Shown here: piece by piece, positions 20,894-31,607 of the stretch
Position numbering within the stretch: position 1 is the first letter of the stretch
How the letters are laid out: the number at the start of each line of letters is the position of its first letter
DNA from: Klebsiella planticola ATCC 33531
GTDB taxonomy: Bacteria; Pseudomonadota; Gammaproteobacteria; Enterobacterales; Enterobacteriaceae
Direction: 5' to 3'
Length of the DNA: 64,000 nt
Assembly (NCBI RefSeq): GCF_000735435.1
Contig: NZ_JMPP01000055.1
Span: 124,001-188,000, forward strand
The notes under the pieces: model-generated
Told to the model about the DNA's origin: nothing
What the model saw: the letters and a program-made list of their open reading frames with translations, nothing else
Database searches by the model: none
Translations under genes and position numbers: made by a program

Positions 20894-20915
20894 ATCCCCT
20901 CACGACGGAGGGGAT
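20894..20915 (-). terminator. Hairpin after kdsB, weak terminator
   Basis: ATCCCCTC / GAGGGGAT, 8-bp stem with 6-nt loop, just beyond the kdsB stop. The T-run on the minus strand comes about 13 nt later (CTATTTTT), so termination may be partial and leave read-through into ycbJ. Confidence 0.45.
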
Positions 20916-20922
20916 GAACGGA

Positions 20923-21669
20923 TTAACGCAGCTCTGCGCGCACGCGCTCCAGATCTTCTGGCGTATCGACACCGGTCCCCGGGACAACTTCGGCCACCGC
21001 GACATGGATTTTTTCGCCGTACCACAGCACCCGCAGCTGCTCCAGCATTTCGATCTGTTCCAGTGGACTCGGCGCCCAGCTGACGTAGCGACGGATAAAG
21101 CCGGCACGATAACCGTAAATACCAATATGACGCAGCAGAGAATCACCGATAGTCTCGCGTGATTGCGCAAAGCGATCGCGATCCCACGGAATGGTGGCGC
21201 GGGAGAAGTAGAGCGCATAGCCCTGCGCATCCATCACCACTTTCACAGCATTCGGATTAAATGCTTCCTCTGCGTCGTGAATCGGAACGGCGAGCGTTGC
21301 CATGCCGCAGGTATTGGCCGCCAGATTCTCAGCCACCTGGCGTACGATCGCCGGCGGGATCATCGGCTCATCGCCCTGGATATTAACGATGATCGTGTCA
21401 TCACTGAAGCCGCACTTTTCAACAACTTCGGCCAGACGCTCGGTCCCGGATTGATGGTCCGCACGGGTCATGCACACTTCGCCGCCGGCAGCCTCGACCG
21501 CACGCGCAACATCGTCATGATCCGTCGCGACGATAATACGATCGGCCCCGGATTCGCGCGCGCGCTCCAGAACATGAACAATCATCGGCTTACCGTTGAT
21601 ATCCTGTAGAGGCTTGCCCGGCAGACGCGTGGAGGCAAAACGCGCAGGAATGATGACCACGAAACTCAT
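20923..21669 (-). CDS. kdsB: CMP-Kdo synthetase
   Basis: A 248-residue nucleotidyltransferase that activates Kdo with CTP to give CMP-Kdo, the donor for inner-core lipopolysaccharide. The N-terminus [21 protein letters not shown] is the CTP-binding signature, and NIQGDEPMI holds the metal-binding aspartate. Full length. Its start overlaps the ycaR stop by 4 nt (ATGA). Confidence 0.97.
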   Translation of the reverse strand: MSFVVIIPARFASTRLPGKPLQDINGKPMIVHVLERARESGADRIIVATDHDDVARAVEAAGGEVCMTRADHQSGTERLAEVVEKCGFSDDTIIVNIQGDEPMIPPAIVRQVAENLAANTCGMATLAVPIHDAEEAFNPNAVKVVMDAQGYALYFSRATIPWDRDRFAQSRETIGDSLLRHIGIYGYRAGFIRRYVSWAPSPLEQIEMLEQLRVLWYGEKIHVAVAEVVPGTGVDTPEDLERVRAELR

Positions 21670-21848
21670 GAATGGCTCTCTCCCACGGCTAGTGCGCGGG
21701 CTTCGGTTTCCAGCAAGACGGGAATGCCTTCACGGAAAGGAAAGGCCAGGCTGTCAATTTTGCAGATCAGCTCTTGCTTATCCTGGCTGTAGTAGAGTTT
21801 ACCGTTGCAGACAGGACAGGCGATGATTTCTAGTAAACGGTGATCCAT
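21666..21848 (-). CDS. ycaR: YcaR, Trm112-like small protein (UPF0434)
   Basis: A 60-residue protein [18 protein letters not shown] with one CPVC motif and a compact beta-rich body; the fold resembles Trm112 zinc proteins, though only one CxxC is visible. Its role is unknown. Start at 21848 has GAGGAATC upstream; the frame to 21902 is unlikely. Translationally coupled to kdsB by a 4-nt overlap. Confidence 0.93.
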   Translation of the reverse strand: MDHRLLEIIACPVCNGKLYYSQDKQELICKIDSLAFPFREGIPVLLETEARALAVGESHS

Positions 21849-21949
21849 GATTCCTCCTGATGGACCGAATAGATTCCGCAGCAGCATATCACATGATGGC
21901 AAACTCAGGGATCCGTTTGCGGCAAAGGCTGAGCGGGGTGTGGCCTTGT

Positions 21950-23179
21950 TCAGGCCGGGGAAATCTCCCAGCCCTGCTGACGGTCAGAGAAAAGCCCCGG
22001 CGGCAAACGACCGAAGGTTATACGTTGAGCCGACTGCCAGAGAGCAAACTCTTCAATCGCCCGGTGCAACCCTTTCTCCAGCCCCGAGGTGACCCTGACC
22101 CCTTCTTCCAGCCACAGCGAAAAAACCTCCAGAACTCCGGTTTTCCGATGCACCTTGCTGTCCATTCTGCCCACCAGTTTTCCCTGGTGCAGCAGCGGCA
22201 GAACAAAGTAGCCATACTGACGCTTCGGCGCCGGCGTGTAGCACTCGAGGCGATAGCTAAAATTGAAGAGTTGCTCAGCGCGTTTACGGTCCCAGACTAC
22301 CGGGTCAAATGGCGAGAGCACCGCGCTATGGCTGGCGGCAAGTTTGCCGCCGGGCGCCGATTCCAGCTGCCCGAGCGCTTCGTGGTGGAGCCACATGTCG
22401 CCCAGTTCCTCGACCTTCACCGGGACCACCATGCCTTCCTCCTGCCAGTTCGCCAGCAGCGTCGATAAAGCGGGCTGGCGGAGCCGATAGTAATCAGCCA
22501 GCCACTGGGGGCGAAAAATGCCGAGGCTCCGGGCACTGTTGCGCAGCATTAACGCCTCCGCCTGCGGCTGCGTCAGCGCATCGCGCTCATCGTCCCAGTG
22601 CGGCATCACGCGATGCGTCAGGTCATACACCCGCTGAAAGTTACGCCGCTCCACGACCATCACTTTACCTGCGGTAAACAGGCCTTCCAGATGGCGCTTA
22701 TGCGGTTTCCATTCCCACCAGCCGCTGGCGCCTTTGCGCGGATGTTCAAAGTCAGCCGAACGAACCGGACCATTCTGCGCGATATGCTCCAGCAGCAGCT
22801 GAATATCGTCCGCATGTTCCGTCATCCACGCCTTGTGATACTTCCAGCCCATATTATCGGGCGTCAGCATGCGGTGGCGCACCAGGGCAAAGTCGCTACG
22901 GGGCAGGAAACAGGCTTCATGAGCCCAGTATTCCATCAGCTCCCCGCTGCGCAGGGCGTCCTCCAGCCAGCTTTGCGGATAGCGACCAAGACGGCTAAAA
23001 AGCACAAGATAGGGGCTGCGGGCAACGACGTTGATGGTATCGATTTGCAGCAAGGACATCTGCTGAACAGTTTGCAGAATATCGCTGGCGCGGGCACGTC
23101 GCCGGGGCTTCTTCAGCAATCCCTGCGCCGCAAGGTGGAGATGACGGGCTTCTTTAAGCGACAGTTGTAATACCGACAT
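21950..23179 (-). CDS. ycaQ: DNA glycosylase YcaQ (AlkZ-like)
   Basis: A 409-residue HTH_42 superfamily protein. In E. coli YcaQ (AlkX) excises alkylated bases and unhooks interstrand crosslinks such as those made by nitrogen mustards. The proposed catalytic QxD motif is visible as Q45-I-D47 in [10 protein letters not shown], and the tandem winged-helix region contains [10 protein letters not shown] and [12 protein letters not shown]. Sits between lpxK (55 bp) and ycaR (101 bp), an unrelated function inside a lipid A operon as in E. coli. Confidence 0.94.
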   Translation of the reverse strand: MSVLQLSLKEARHLHLAAQGLLKKPRRRARASDILQTVQQMSLLQIDTINVVARSPYLVLFSRLGRYPQSWLEDALRSGELMEYWAHEACFLPRSDFALVRHRMLTPDNMGWKYHKAWMTEHADDIQLLLEHIAQNGPVRSADFEHPRKGASGWWEWKPHKRHLEGLFTAGKVMVVERRNFQRVYDLTHRVMPHWDDERDALTQPQAEALMLRNSARSLGIFRPQWLADYYRLRQPALSTLLANWQEEGMVVPVKVEELGDMWLHHEALGQLESAPGGKLAASHSAVLSPFDPVVWDRKRAEQLFNFSYRLECYTPAPKRQYGYFVLPLLHQGKLVGRMDSKVHRKTGVLEVFSLWLEEGVRVTSGLEKGLHRAIEEFALWQSAQRITFGRLPPGLFSDRQQGWEISPA

Positions 23180-23234
23180 GCAGGTTCTCCGTAAAGGACT
23201 CCGGCACAGCGTTATTGAAGCGAGCGTGGCAGAA

Positions 23235-24215
23235 CTAACGTTGCGCCAGCGTCACCAGTTCCGTCAGCAGCTGCTGTGCGCGTTCATCCGTCATTATGGC
23301 GTCGACAGGTAAATACCACCAGTTTGATTCGGCAAACCCGCGACATTTCACCGCATCTTTCTCGGTCATCAGCAGCGTTTGCTGTGAGTTCACAAGGGCG
23401 GAAACGCTCGCCTGAGTCAATGCCTGGTGATCGGCAAGCGCGACGGTTTTTACCGGCAGGACGCCGCAGCTTTCCAGCGTGGCGAAAAAGCGCGGGGGAT
23501 GGCCGATCCCGGCCATGGCAACGACATTCTCGAAAGAAGCCACGTCACGCCGTTCGCCGCTGCGTAAATTCACCGCCAGTCCGGGTCGCAGCTGCATGGG
23601 GATCTCCCCCGCCTGCGCGACGCCGCCGTTAACAATGATGGCGTCGACGCTACGTAAACGTGACGCGCGTTCACGCATCGGCCCGGCCGGTAGCCACCAG
23701 CCATTGCCAAAACGGCGCTCGCCATCAATCACGACAATTTCTTTGTCCCGTGCCAGTTTGTAGTGCTGCAGGCCATCATCGGTGATGATGAGCTGCAAAT
23801 CATGTGCATGAAGCAGCGCCTGTACCGCCTCACGACGCTCTGGTGAGACCGCAACCGGCGCGCCGGTGCGTTGAAAAATGAGTACCGGTTCATCGCCGGC
23901 CTCCGCGGTACTGGTGTCATTGCTGAGTAATAATGGATAGCTCGCTGCTTTCCCGCCATAGCCGCGGGAAACGACGCCAACGCGAATACCGCGCTGCTGG
24001 AGCTGTTCCACCAGCCAGATGACCACCGGCGTTTTGCCGTTGCCTCCGGCGGTGAGATTCCCCACCACCGCCACCGGAACCGGTGCTCGCCAGGCTTTCT
24101 TCAGCCCCAGCCGATAGCTGAGACGAATCAGCCCGCTCACCAGGCCATAGAGCCAGGAGAGCGGCAGCAAGAGTCGCCATACGGGCGACTCACCGGACCA
24201 GATACGCGCAATCAT
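23235..24215 (-). CDS. lpxK: Tetraacyldisaccharide 4'-kinase
   Basis: A 326-residue inner-membrane-associated P-loop kinase that phosphorylates the lipid A disaccharide precursor to lipid IVA. An N-terminal amphipathic/hydrophobic segment (residues about 15-33) anchors it; Walker [12 protein letters not shown] is at 52-62; [11 protein letters not shown] holds the catalytic aspartates. Essential for lipopolysaccharide. Its start overlaps the msbA stop by 4 nt. Confidence 0.97.
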   Translation of the reverse strand: MIARIWSGESPVWRLLLPLSWLYGLVSGLIRLSYRLGLKKAWRAPVPVAVVGNLTAGGNGKTPVVIWLVEQLQQRGIRVGVVSRGYGGKAASYPLLLSNDTSTAEAGDEPVLIFQRTGAPVAVSPERREAVQALLHAHDLQLIITDDGLQHYKLARDKEIVVIDGERRFGNGWWLPAGPMRERASRLRSVDAIIVNGGVAQAGEIPMQLRPGLAVNLRSGERRDVASFENVVAMAGIGHPPRFFATLESCGVLPVKTVALADHQALTQASVSALVNSQQTLLMTEKDAVKCRGFAESNWWYLPVDAIMTDERAQQLLTELVTLAQR

Positions 24216-25960
24216 TGGCCAAACTGCATCTTATGTAGCTGAGCATACACGCCGCGGTGTTCCAGCAGATCGGCATGGCTACCGCGCTCGACAATGCGGC
24301 CATCTTCCACAACCACAATTTCATCGGCTTGTTCAATGGTGGAAAGACGGTGGGCAATGACCAGCGAAGTGCGGTTTTTTTGCAGTTCATCGAGGGCAGC
24401 CTGAATCGCGCGTTCAGACTCGGTATCCAGCGCCGATGTCGCTTCGTCCAGAATCAGAATCGGGCTGTTACGCAGCAGCGCACGCGCGATGGCAATACGC
24501 TGGCGTTGACCGCCGGAGAGCAGTACGCCGTTCTCCCCGATAACGGTATCGAGGCCATTATCCATTTTGCTGATAAAGTCCATCGCGTAGGCCATACGCG
24601 CCGCTTCTTCGATCTGCTCGCGGCTGTACTCTTCCGTGCGCGCATAGGCAATGTTGTTGGCCACGGTATCGTTGAACAGATGCACGTTTTGCGACACCAG
24701 CGCCACCTGGTCGCGCAGGGATGCCAGAGTGTATTCACGCAGATCGTGGCCATCCAGCAGAATCTGACCGTTATCGATATCATAAAAACGCGTAATCAGG
24801 CTGGCGATGGTCGATTTACCCGACCCCGAACGCCCGACCAGGGCGACCGTTTTACCTTCCTGGATATTGAGGTCGATATTTCGCAGCGCCGGCGTTTCAC
24901 GGCCCGGATAGGTAAAGGTGACGTCTTTGAATTCCAGGTTGCCCTTCGCACGCTCGATAACCAGCTTGCCTTCGTCTTTTTCCTGTTCGGAATCAAGAAT
25001 CGCAAACAGCGTCTGGCAGGCGGCCATCCCGCGCTGGAACTGAGCATTGACGTTCGTCAGCGATTTCAGCGGGCGCATCAACGCAATCATTGAGGAGAAG
25101 ACGACGGTGATGGTACCGGCAGTTAACGTTTCCATGACGCTCGGGAAGCTGGCGGCATAGAGGACAAATGCCAGCGCCAGTGACGCAATCAGCTGAATAA
25201 CCGGGTCAGAAATAGACGACGCAGAGACCATTTTCATCCCCTGCAAGCGCATTTTGTTGCTGACCTTATCAAAACGTTTGGTTTCTACCGCCTGACCGCC
25301 AAACATCAGCACTTCTTTATGCCCTTTCAGCATCTGCTCTGCGCTGGTGGTGACCTGACCCATGGTGTTCTGCATATTCTTGCTGATATTACGAAAACGC
25401 TTCGATACCACGCGAATCGCCATGGAGACGATGGGGGCCAGGACGATCAGAATCAGCGACAGCTGCCAGCTGTAGTAGAACATCATCACAAACAGGCCGA
25501 TGATCGAGGCGCCTTCACGCACGACGGTAATCAAGGCGCTGGAAGAGGATGACGCAACCTGTTCGGAGTCATAGGTGATACGAGACAGCAAGGTACCCGT
25601 GGACTGTTTATCAAAGAAGGAGACGGGCATCCCCATCATGTGGCTGAACAGACGGCGGCGCATCGTCATGACGACTTTGCCTGAAACCCACGAGATACAG
25701 TAGCTCGAAATGTAGCTGGTGACGCCACGCAGTAACATCAGCCCAATCACGACCAGCGGCATCCATAGCAGCACTGAGCGATCCGTTTTACCAAAACCAT
25801 CATCCAGTAACGGTTTAAGAAGCGATAGCATGAAGGTATCACTAGCGGCGTTAAAGACTAACGCAACTGCCGCGACGATCAGTCCGGTTTTAAATGGCGC
25901 AATAAGTGGCCAGAGGCGGCGGAAGGTCTGCCACGTGGAGAGATCTTTATCATTCTGCAT
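24212..25960 (-). CDS. msbA: Lipid A export ATP-binding/permease MsbA
   Basis: A 582-residue homodimeric ABC half-transporter that flips core-lipid A across the inner membrane. Six membrane helices occupy residues about 25-310. The nucleotide-binding domain has Walker [10 protein letters not shown] (near 376-384), signature [16 protein letters not shown] and Walker [13 protein letters not shown], then an H-loop in VIAHRLSTI. Length is identical to E. coli. Starts 36 bp after comEC; coupled to lpxK. Confidence 0.98.
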   Translation of the reverse strand: MQNDKDLSTWQTFRRLWPLIAPFKTGLIVAAVALVFNAASDTFMLSLLKPLLDDGFGKTDRSVLLWMPLVVIGLMLLRGVTSYISSYCISWVSGKVVMTMRRRLFSHMMGMPVSFFDKQSTGTLLSRITYDSEQVASSSSSALITVVREGASIIGLFVMMFYYSWQLSLILIVLAPIVSMAIRVVSKRFRNISKNMQNTMGQVTTSAEQMLKGHKEVLMFGGQAVETKRFDKVSNKMRLQGMKMVSASSISDPVIQLIASLALAFVLYAASFPSVMETLTAGTITVVFSSMIALMRPLKSLTNVNAQFQRGMAACQTLFAILDSEQEKDEGKLVIERAKGNLEFKDVTFTYPGRETPALRNIDLNIQEGKTVALVGRSGSGKSTIASLITRFYDIDNGQILLDGHDLREYTLASLRDQVALVSQNVHLFNDTVANNIAYARTEEYSREQIEEAARMAYAMDFISKMDNGLDTVIGENGVLLSGGQRQRIAIARALLRNSPILILDEATSALDTESERAIQAALDELQKNRTSLVIAHRLSTIEQADEIVVVEDGRIVERGSHADLLEHRGVYAQLHKMQFGQ

Positions 25961-25996
25961 TCAATAAACCAGCTTATGTTGAAATAGCCGCATATT

Positions 25997-28261
25997 CTAC
26001 CCGTTATCCACGGTCTCGCCAAACCACTGATGATACCAACGCGGTAAAAGTTGATCTCGTAAGCTTTGGATTTGCCAACCTTCTGTAGAAAAAATAACCG
26101 TAATTTGTCCCTGATGCGGCGTATCGAGCCATCGATAGCCCTGCTGACGGTAGCGCTGTACCACTTTGGCCGCAGGCATACGCCAGGTATTATATCGCGA
26201 GGCCGACGCCAGCGCCGCCGCACCTCCGGTTCGCTGCAATAGTGCCAGCGAAGAAGAGGTATTGCTGCCATGATGCGGAACCTGGATAAGTGTAGACGCA
26301 AGATGCTGCCAGTAGTGGCTCATCATCGCCCGTTCCGCCGGAATTTCAATATCCCCGGTCAGCAGAATGCTCTGCTTTCCGTCATCAATACGGACCACGC
26401 AGGAGCGGTTATTGCCCGTCATGTCGGAATCCGGCAGCGGCCACAGCACGCGAAAAGTTAATCCACGCCATCGCCAGCTTTCGCCTCGCCGACAGGGAAG
26501 ATGTCCCTGCCAGCCCAGCGGACTGCGGATCCAGAGCTCGGGCCAGGCCTTCAGCAGCGAATTGAGACCACCGCGGTGGTCAAGGTGTTCATGGCTCAAC
26601 AAAACGCCCTCCGGGCGCAGGTTATGCCAGCGTAGCCAGGGAATAATAATCTGCTGACCGCTGTCGCCATCGGGCCAGGCCAGTCCGGTATCATACAGGA
26701 TTGCCGCCCCCTCCCGCTCAATGACCATGGCCAGCCCCTGCCCGACGTCCAGCATCGTAACCCGCCATTCATCTTTCACTCCGTGACGCCAAAAAGGCCA
26801 GCTCAGCAGCAGCGTACTGCTAAGACAAAGCGCCGGTAGCGAACGCCAGGCATGAAAACGCCATACCAGCAGCATCAGCCAGGGCAATGCGCTGAGCCCC
26901 GCCCAGCGAAAATCCAGACTGAGCCAGCCCTGCGGCAACAGACGCAAAAACCAGAATAATGCTGCCAGCAGTCGGTCAGCCAACCACCACACCGTCATTT
27001 CAACCCCGACGGGCCCGCTGAGATGCAGCAGCATCGCCAGCAGAATAGCGGGAACAACCGCAAAGGTGACCAAGGGTACGGCTATCAGATTTGCCGCCCA
27101 GGAAGTCAGGCTGATGCCGTGGAAAAGGAGAATCTGAATCGGCAATAGCAGAAACATCAGCCCAAGCTGCAGATGGCCTAAAGCGAGCACTTCGCGCCAT
27201 GGCCAGCGCCACGCGTGCAGCTGCAGCGGCACCAGCTGATACCAGAAAATCAGCGTTGCGACGGCGAAGATGGACAGCCACAAACTATCAGACAACACCG
27301 CCAGCGGATCGGCAAATAAGATCGCGCCAATACAACAGAGCCAGATCTGCCAGGACGACCAGCGTTTAGCAGATAGCCGTAGGCCCACCACGCAGCTCAG
27401 GGCTACGCAGGTCCGCAGCGCAGGCGGCTGCATACCGGTCAGCCAGGCATAAAATAGCGCGCAGGCCAGACCGACAAGTAGCGGCATTCTCCAGCCAATC
27501 CATCGGCACGGGAAAAAGAATTGCAGGCCCCGAACCACCAGTCCGCCGAGTATGGCGCCTAGCGTAATATGCAAACCCGAGATCGCCATCAGGTGCGATG
27601 TACCGGTTTCCTGCATCAGACGTTTGATATCCCCCGGTACAACCAGTCTCTCCCCCATGCCGAGCCCGAGTATCACCGACTGCCAGGGAAAAGCGTCCAG
27701 AGTGCGTTCCAGCGATGCCAGATAGCGTGCGCGGTAGCTGCACGTCGGATCTGATGCTTCAGCCGACGTAAAGCGCCCGGTTAGCGAACGATGTTGCGCC
27801 AGGGCAAAACGCTGGCCGTCAAAGCCCCCTTCGTTGAGCTGGCTATGGATGGGGCGAAGACGAACGGTCATCTTCCAGCGCTGCCCGGCACATGGCAGGC
27901 CAGGCAGCGCGTTACCATAAAGAGTCACCCCTGGCGCTGGCCATAGCCTCTGCCCGTTGAAACGGAGAATATTTCCCTGGTAGGTGGTCTCCCCTTCGAC
28001 TGCCGTTAGCTTAATCTCAACCTGCCGGTTGCCACCAGGTAGCACCTGCATCGGCCACAACACCTGACGTGCGCTCAGCACGCCCCAGGCAAAAAACAGC
28101 ATGGTCAAAGCCAGGTAACGTGCTGGCCCCCAGCGGTAAAACGCTATCAGGATCGCGCCACCGATAATAACCTGAACGGCGAGCGGTGTGGGCAGTTCTG
28201 GCAAGAACAACAGTGGGCAGATCCCGACAACCACGCACCCGGCAAGCTGTGATAAACGCAT
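25997..28261 (-). CDS. ycaI: ComEC/Rec2-family protein (YcaI)
   Basis: A 754-residue polytopic inner-membrane protein. Order: two or three N-terminal helices, an OB-like periplasmic DUF4131 segment (residues about 50-170), the Competence domain with seven or more helices (about 190-480, with HLMAISGLHITLGA), and a C-terminal metallo-beta-lactamase domain with HEHLDH at 557-562, LTGDIE and VPHHGSN. ComEC forms the DNA import channel in competent bacteria; in enterics the role is not firmly established. First gene of the msbA-lpxK run; intact. Confidence 0.94.
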   Translation of the reverse strand: MRLSQLAGCVVVGICPLLFLPELPTPLAVQVIIGGAILIAFYRWGPARYLALTMLFFAWGVLSARQVLWPMQVLPGGNRQVEIKLTAVEGETTYQGNILRFNGQRLWPAPGVTLYGNALPGLPCAGQRWKMTVRLRPIHSQLNEGGFDGQRFALAQHRSLTGRFTSAEASDPTCSYRARYLASLERTLDAFPWQSVILGLGMGERLVVPGDIKRLMQETGTSHLMAISGLHITLGAILGGLVVRGLQFFFPCRWIGWRMPLLVGLACALFYAWLTGMQPPALRTCVALSCVVGLRLSAKRWSSWQIWLCCIGAILFADPLAVLSDSLWLSIFAVATLIFWYQLVPLQLHAWRWPWREVLALGHLQLGLMFLLLPIQILLFHGISLTSWAANLIAVPLVTFAVVPAILLAMLLHLSGPVGVEMTVWWLADRLLAALFWFLRLLPQGWLSLDFRWAGLSALPWLMLLVWRFHAWRSLPALCLSSTLLLSWPFWRHGVKDEWRVTMLDVGQGLAMVIEREGAAILYDTGLAWPDGDSGQQIIIPWLRWHNLRPEGVLLSHEHLDHRGGLNSLLKAWPELWIRSPLGWQGHLPCRRGESWRWRGLTFRVLWPLPDSDMTGNNRSCVVRIDDGKQSILLTGDIEIPAERAMMSHYWQHLASTLIQVPHHGSNTSSSLALLQRTGGAAALASASRYNTWRMPAAKVVQRYRQQGYRWLDTPHQGQITVIFSTEGWQIQSLRDQLLPRWYHQWFGETVDNG

Positions 28262-28407
28262 GTCCCCTCCCTGTTGACGGAGAGTATCGCGTGAAAGCTA
28301 AAGGTCGTCAGCGGTCGGCGGGCGGGTATGGATTTCGGCTTCCGAAAAACCTACGGGGTTGCAGCAAAACGAAGATACTGCCGTGAGGCGGGGCAAACCA
28401 GAGACAT

Positions 28408-28436
28408 AAAAAAAGCACCGCAGAGGTGCTTTTTTT
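28408..28436 (-). terminator. ihfB terminator
   Basis: AGCACC / GGTGCT stem with 5-nt loop and seven A / seven T flanks. Read leftward it follows ihfB; it could also act in the other direction. Confidence 0.9.
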
Positions 28437-28470
28437 ATCATCGGAGTACGTTGTCGCGGCTCTGCGAAAC

Positions 28471-28758
28471 TTACTCTTCGTAAATATTGGCGCGGTCGCG
28501 TAATTCTTTCCCTGGCTTAAAGTGCGGAACGTACTTACCTTCCAGTTCAACTTTATCGCCGGTCTTCGGGTTACGCCCGGTGCGAGGTGCTCGATAATGC
28601 AAAGAGAAACTGCCGAAACCGCGGATTTCAATGCGCTCACCTTGAGCAAGCGTTGAGGCCATATGTTCCAGCATTTCTTTAACAGCATCTTCGACCGCTT
28701 TCGCAGGAATGTGAGATTGCTGGCTGGCAAGTCTTTCTATCAATTCTGACTTGGTCAT
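28471..28758 (-). CDS. ihfB: Integration host factor beta subunit
   Basis: A 95-residue HU/IHF-family protein that pairs with IhfA and bends DNA sharply at specific sites, aiding replication, transcription and phage integration. [20 protein letters not shown] and the beta-arm region with [21 protein letters not shown] are diagnostic, including the intercalating Pro. Start at 28758 follows TCCGGAGGAATA. The C-terminus ends YEE, one residue longer than the 94-residue E. coli form. Downstream of rpsA on the same strand. Confidence 0.97.
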   Translation of the reverse strand: MTKSELIERLASQQSHIPAKAVEDAVKEMLEHMASTLAQGERIEIRGFGSFSLHYRAPRTGRNPKTGDKVELEGKYVPHFKPGKELRDRANIYEE

Positions 28759-28805
28759 TATTCCTCCGGTTTCCTTCAAGGCAAAATTAGCTAACTGCTT
28801 TAAAC

Positions 28806-28827
28806 AAGGGCGGCCGTAGCCGCCCTT
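28806..28827 (-). terminator. Hairpin between rpsA and ihfB
   Basis: Perfect 9-bp stem AAGGGCGGC / GCCGCCCTT with a 4-nt loop. On the minus strand it is followed by GTTTAAAG, only a short T-run, so it is likely a partial terminator that lowers ihfB relative to rpsA transcript. Confidence 0.6.
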
Positions 28828-28909
28828 TGTGCTTGATTACAGGACGAATCCTGCAATCTGTCAAGTAAACTCGTCGTAATTCAGGTTGTTGTAACCTGAA
28901 TGACTAAGA

Positions 28910-30583
28910 TTACTCGCCTTTAGCTGCTTTGAAAGCTTCAGCCATTGCGTTGTTAGAGAAGTTTGCATCTTCCTGTTTGTTAACAGTTGCGATGGCATCT
29001 TTCTCATCAGCTTCGTCTTTAGCACGAACAGACAGGCTGATTGCACGGTTTTTACGATCAACGCCGGTGAATTTAGCTTCAACGTCGTCGCCAACGCTCA
29101 GAACCAGAGTTGCATCTTCAACGCGGTCACGGGAAGCTTCAGAAGCGCGCAGGTAACCTTCAACGCCGTCAGCCAGTTCTACGGTTGCGCCTTTAGCGTC
29201 AACTGCAGTGACTTTACCGTTGACGATTGCGCCTTTCTTGTTCAGTGCAACCCAGTTGTTGAACGGATCTTCTGCGAGCTGTTTAACGCCCAGAGAGATA
29301 CGCTCACGCTCTGCGTCAACCTGCAGAACAACTGCTGCGATTTCGTCGCCTTTTTTGTATTCACGAACTGCTTCTTCGCCTGCAACGTTCCAGGAGATGT
29401 CAGACAGGTGAACCAGGCCGTCGATGCCGCCGTCCAGGCCGATGAAGATACCGAAGTCAGTGATAGACTTGATTTTACCTTCAACACGGTCGCCCTTGTT
29501 GTGGGTTTCCGCAAACTGCTGCCACGGGTTGTTTTTGCACTGCTTCAGACCCAGGGAGATACGACGACGTTCTTCGTCGATATCCAGAACCATAACTTCC
29601 ACTACGTCGCCAACGTTAACAACTTTGGACGGGTGGATGTTTTTGTTGGTCCAATCCATTTCGGAAACGTGAACCAGGCCTTCAACGCCTTCTTCGATTT
29701 CAACGAAGCAGCCGTAGTCGGTCAGGTTGGTCACGCGACCGGTCAGTTTGGTACCTTCCGGATAACGCTTAGCGATAGCTACCCACGGATCTTCGCCCAG
29801 CTGTTTCAGGCCCAGAGATACACGAGTACGCTCGCGGTCGAACTTCAGCACTTTAACAGTGATTTCGTCGCCAACGTTTACGATTTCGCTCGGGTGCTTA
29901 ACGCGTTTCCACGCCATGTCGGTGATGTGCAGCAGGCCGTCAACGCCGCCCAGATCAACGAATGCGCCGTAGTCAGTGAGGTTCTTAACGATACCTTTGA
30001 CTTCCATGCCTTCCTGCAGGTTTTCCAGCAGCTGATCGCGTTCTGCGCTGTTTTCGGATTCGATAACGGCACGACGGGAAACAACAACGTTGTTACGCTT
30101 CTGGTCAAGCTTGATGACTTTGAACTCAAGCTCTTTGCCTTCCAGGTGCAGGGTGTCGCGAACCGGACGAACGTCAACCAGGGAACCCGGCAGGAACGCG
30201 CGAATACCATTCAGCTCAACAGTGAAGCCACCTTTAACTTTGCCGTTGATAACACCGACTACAGTTTCAGCTTCTTCGTAAGCTTTTTCCAGCGTGATCC
30301 AAGCTTCGTGACGTTTAGCTTTCTCACGGGACAGCAGGGTTTCACCGAAGCCGTCTTCTACTGCATCCAGAGCAACGTCAACTTCGTCACCGACCTGGAT
30401 TTCCAGCTCGCCCTGGGCGTTTTTGAACTGCTCTGCCGGAATGGCAGACTCAGATTTCAGACCGGCGTCAACCAGTACGATATCTTTGTCGATAGCAACA
30501 ACAACACCACGAACGATGGAACCCGGACGGGTTTCGATTGTTTTTAAGGATTCTTCAAATAGTTGAGCAAAAGATTCAGTCAT
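28910..30583 (-). CDS. rpsA: 30S ribosomal protein S1
   Basis: A 557-residue RNA-binding protein with six S1 (OB-fold) repeats at about residues 21-87, 105-171, 192-260, 277-347, 364-434 and 451-520; the repeated GxVxxxxxYGxFV pattern is visible. Repeats 1-2 dock on the ribosome and 3-6 bind mRNA. Codon use is strongly biased toward preferred codons, typical of high expression. The leader between cmk and rpsA (30584-30719) should carry the structure through which S1 represses its own translation. Length equals E. coli S1. Confidence 0.98.
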   Translation of the reverse strand: MTESFAQLFEESLKTIETRPGSIVRGVVVAIDKDIVLVDAGLKSESAIPAEQFKNAQGELEIQVGDEVDVALDAVEDGFGETLLSREKAKRHEAWITLEKAYEEAETVVGVINGKVKGGFTVELNGIRAFLPGSLVDVRPVRDTLHLEGKELEFKVIKLDQKRNNVVVSRRAVIESENSAERDQLLENLQEGMEVKGIVKNLTDYGAFVDLGGVDGLLHITDMAWKRVKHPSEIVNVGDEITVKVLKFDRERTRVSLGLKQLGEDPWVAIAKRYPEGTKLTGRVTNLTDYGCFVEIEEGVEGLVHVSEMDWTNKNIHPSKVVNVGDVVEVMVLDIDEERRRISLGLKQCKNNPWQQFAETHNKGDRVEGKIKSITDFGIFIGLDGGIDGLVHLSDISWNVAGEEAVREYKKGDEIAAVVLQVDAERERISLGVKQLAEDPFNNWVALNKKGAIVNGKVTAVDAKGATVELADGVEGYLRASEASRDRVEDATLVLSVGDDVEAKFTGVDRKNRAISLSVRAKDEADEKDAIATVNKQEDANFSNNAMAEAFKAAKGE

Positions 30584-30719
30584 GTTTAATCTTCAGGTTT
30601 CATATTTAACGTCCACCTGGCTCCGTGCCGGATGGGGTTGTTTAACATACCCGCTAACACTCCATTGCTGCGGGGGTACTGCTATAATCCTGAGGCCGTT
30701 TCGCTTCACCGCTTAGCGG

Positions 30720-31403
30720 TCAGGCGACTGCCAGTTTTTCGCGCGCATAGTGTAGCGCTTTTTCAATAACTTGCTCAATGTTTAGTTCAGTAGAATCGAG
30801 AACTAAAGCATCAGCGGCCGGGACAAGCGGCGCTACGCTGCGATTACGATCGCGATCGTCGCGCTCTTTTATCTCGGACAAAAGACGTTCAAAGTTAACA
30901 CTAAAGCCCTTTTCCTGCAACTGCAGCATACGCCGATGGGCGCGCTCTTGTGCGGATGCATCAAGGAAAATTTTCACTGGCGCATCGGGAAACACGACGG
31001 TTCCCATATCGCGTCCGTCGGCAATCAGGCCGGGCAGTTCACGAAATGCGCGCTGACGACGAAGCAACGCTTCGCGCACGCGGGGAAAAGCGGCAACTTT
31101 CGATGCGGTATTGGCCACTTCCTGAGTACGAATGGCGGCGCTGACGTCTTCGCCTTCAAGAATCACTTCCAGACTGCCGTCGGTGGAGATAAACCGCACA
31201 TCCAGGTGCGCCGCTAACGGTACCAGCGCCTCTTCAGATTCGACATCAACATGGTGATGCAGCGCCGCGAGGGCCAGAACACGATAGATGGCCCCGGAAT
31301 CCAGCAGATGCCAGCCCAGCGCTTCCGCCATTGCCTTGCACAATGTGCCTTTACCTGCACCGCCAGGCCCATCAATGGTGATTACCGGAATATTTGCCGT
31401 CAT
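30720..31403 (-). CDS. cmk: Cytidylate kinase
   Basis: A 227-residue NMP kinase that phosphorylates CMP and dCMP with ATP. P-loop GPGGAGKGT at residues 12-20; E. coli has Ser where the third residue here is Gly. [16 protein letters not shown] and RDDRDRNR (lid and base-recognition arginines) are present. Start at 31403 ([10 protein letters not shown]) follows AAGGAGAAAAAG; the frame to 31457 has no support. Followed by rpsA on the same strand. Confidence 0.97.
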   Translation of the reverse strand: MTANIPVITIDGPGGAGKGTLCKAMAEALGWHLLDSGAIYRVLALAALHHHVDVESEEALVPLAAHLDVRFISTDGSLEVILEGEDVSAAIRTQEVANTASKVAAFPRVREALLRRQRAFRELPGLIADGRDMGTVVFPDAPVKIFLDASAQERAHRRMLQLQEKGFSVNFERLLSEIKERDDRDRNRSVAPLVPAADALVLDSTELNIEQVIEKALHYAREKLAVA

Positions 31404-31607
31404 CTTTTTCTCCTTCAGCAAGGCGCATAGAATATAAACGCCGCGCATTATACGCATCTCTACGCCGGAAAGTGAGCATTGCTTGCAAATTACGGACTAC
31501 CAGAAATGAAACGCAGAAGAATTGCGCAATTATAGCGGGCTGACGGAGCGCCAGCCCGGAAGATGACAATATTTTACTTTTTCGTTTTGCTTTTGCGAAG
31601 GCGAACG

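Noticed and set aside
30683-30688. TATAAT on the plus strand between cmk and rpsA as an antisense promoter
   Set aside because: Nearest -35-like TTGCTG is only 12 bp away; no sensible spacing.
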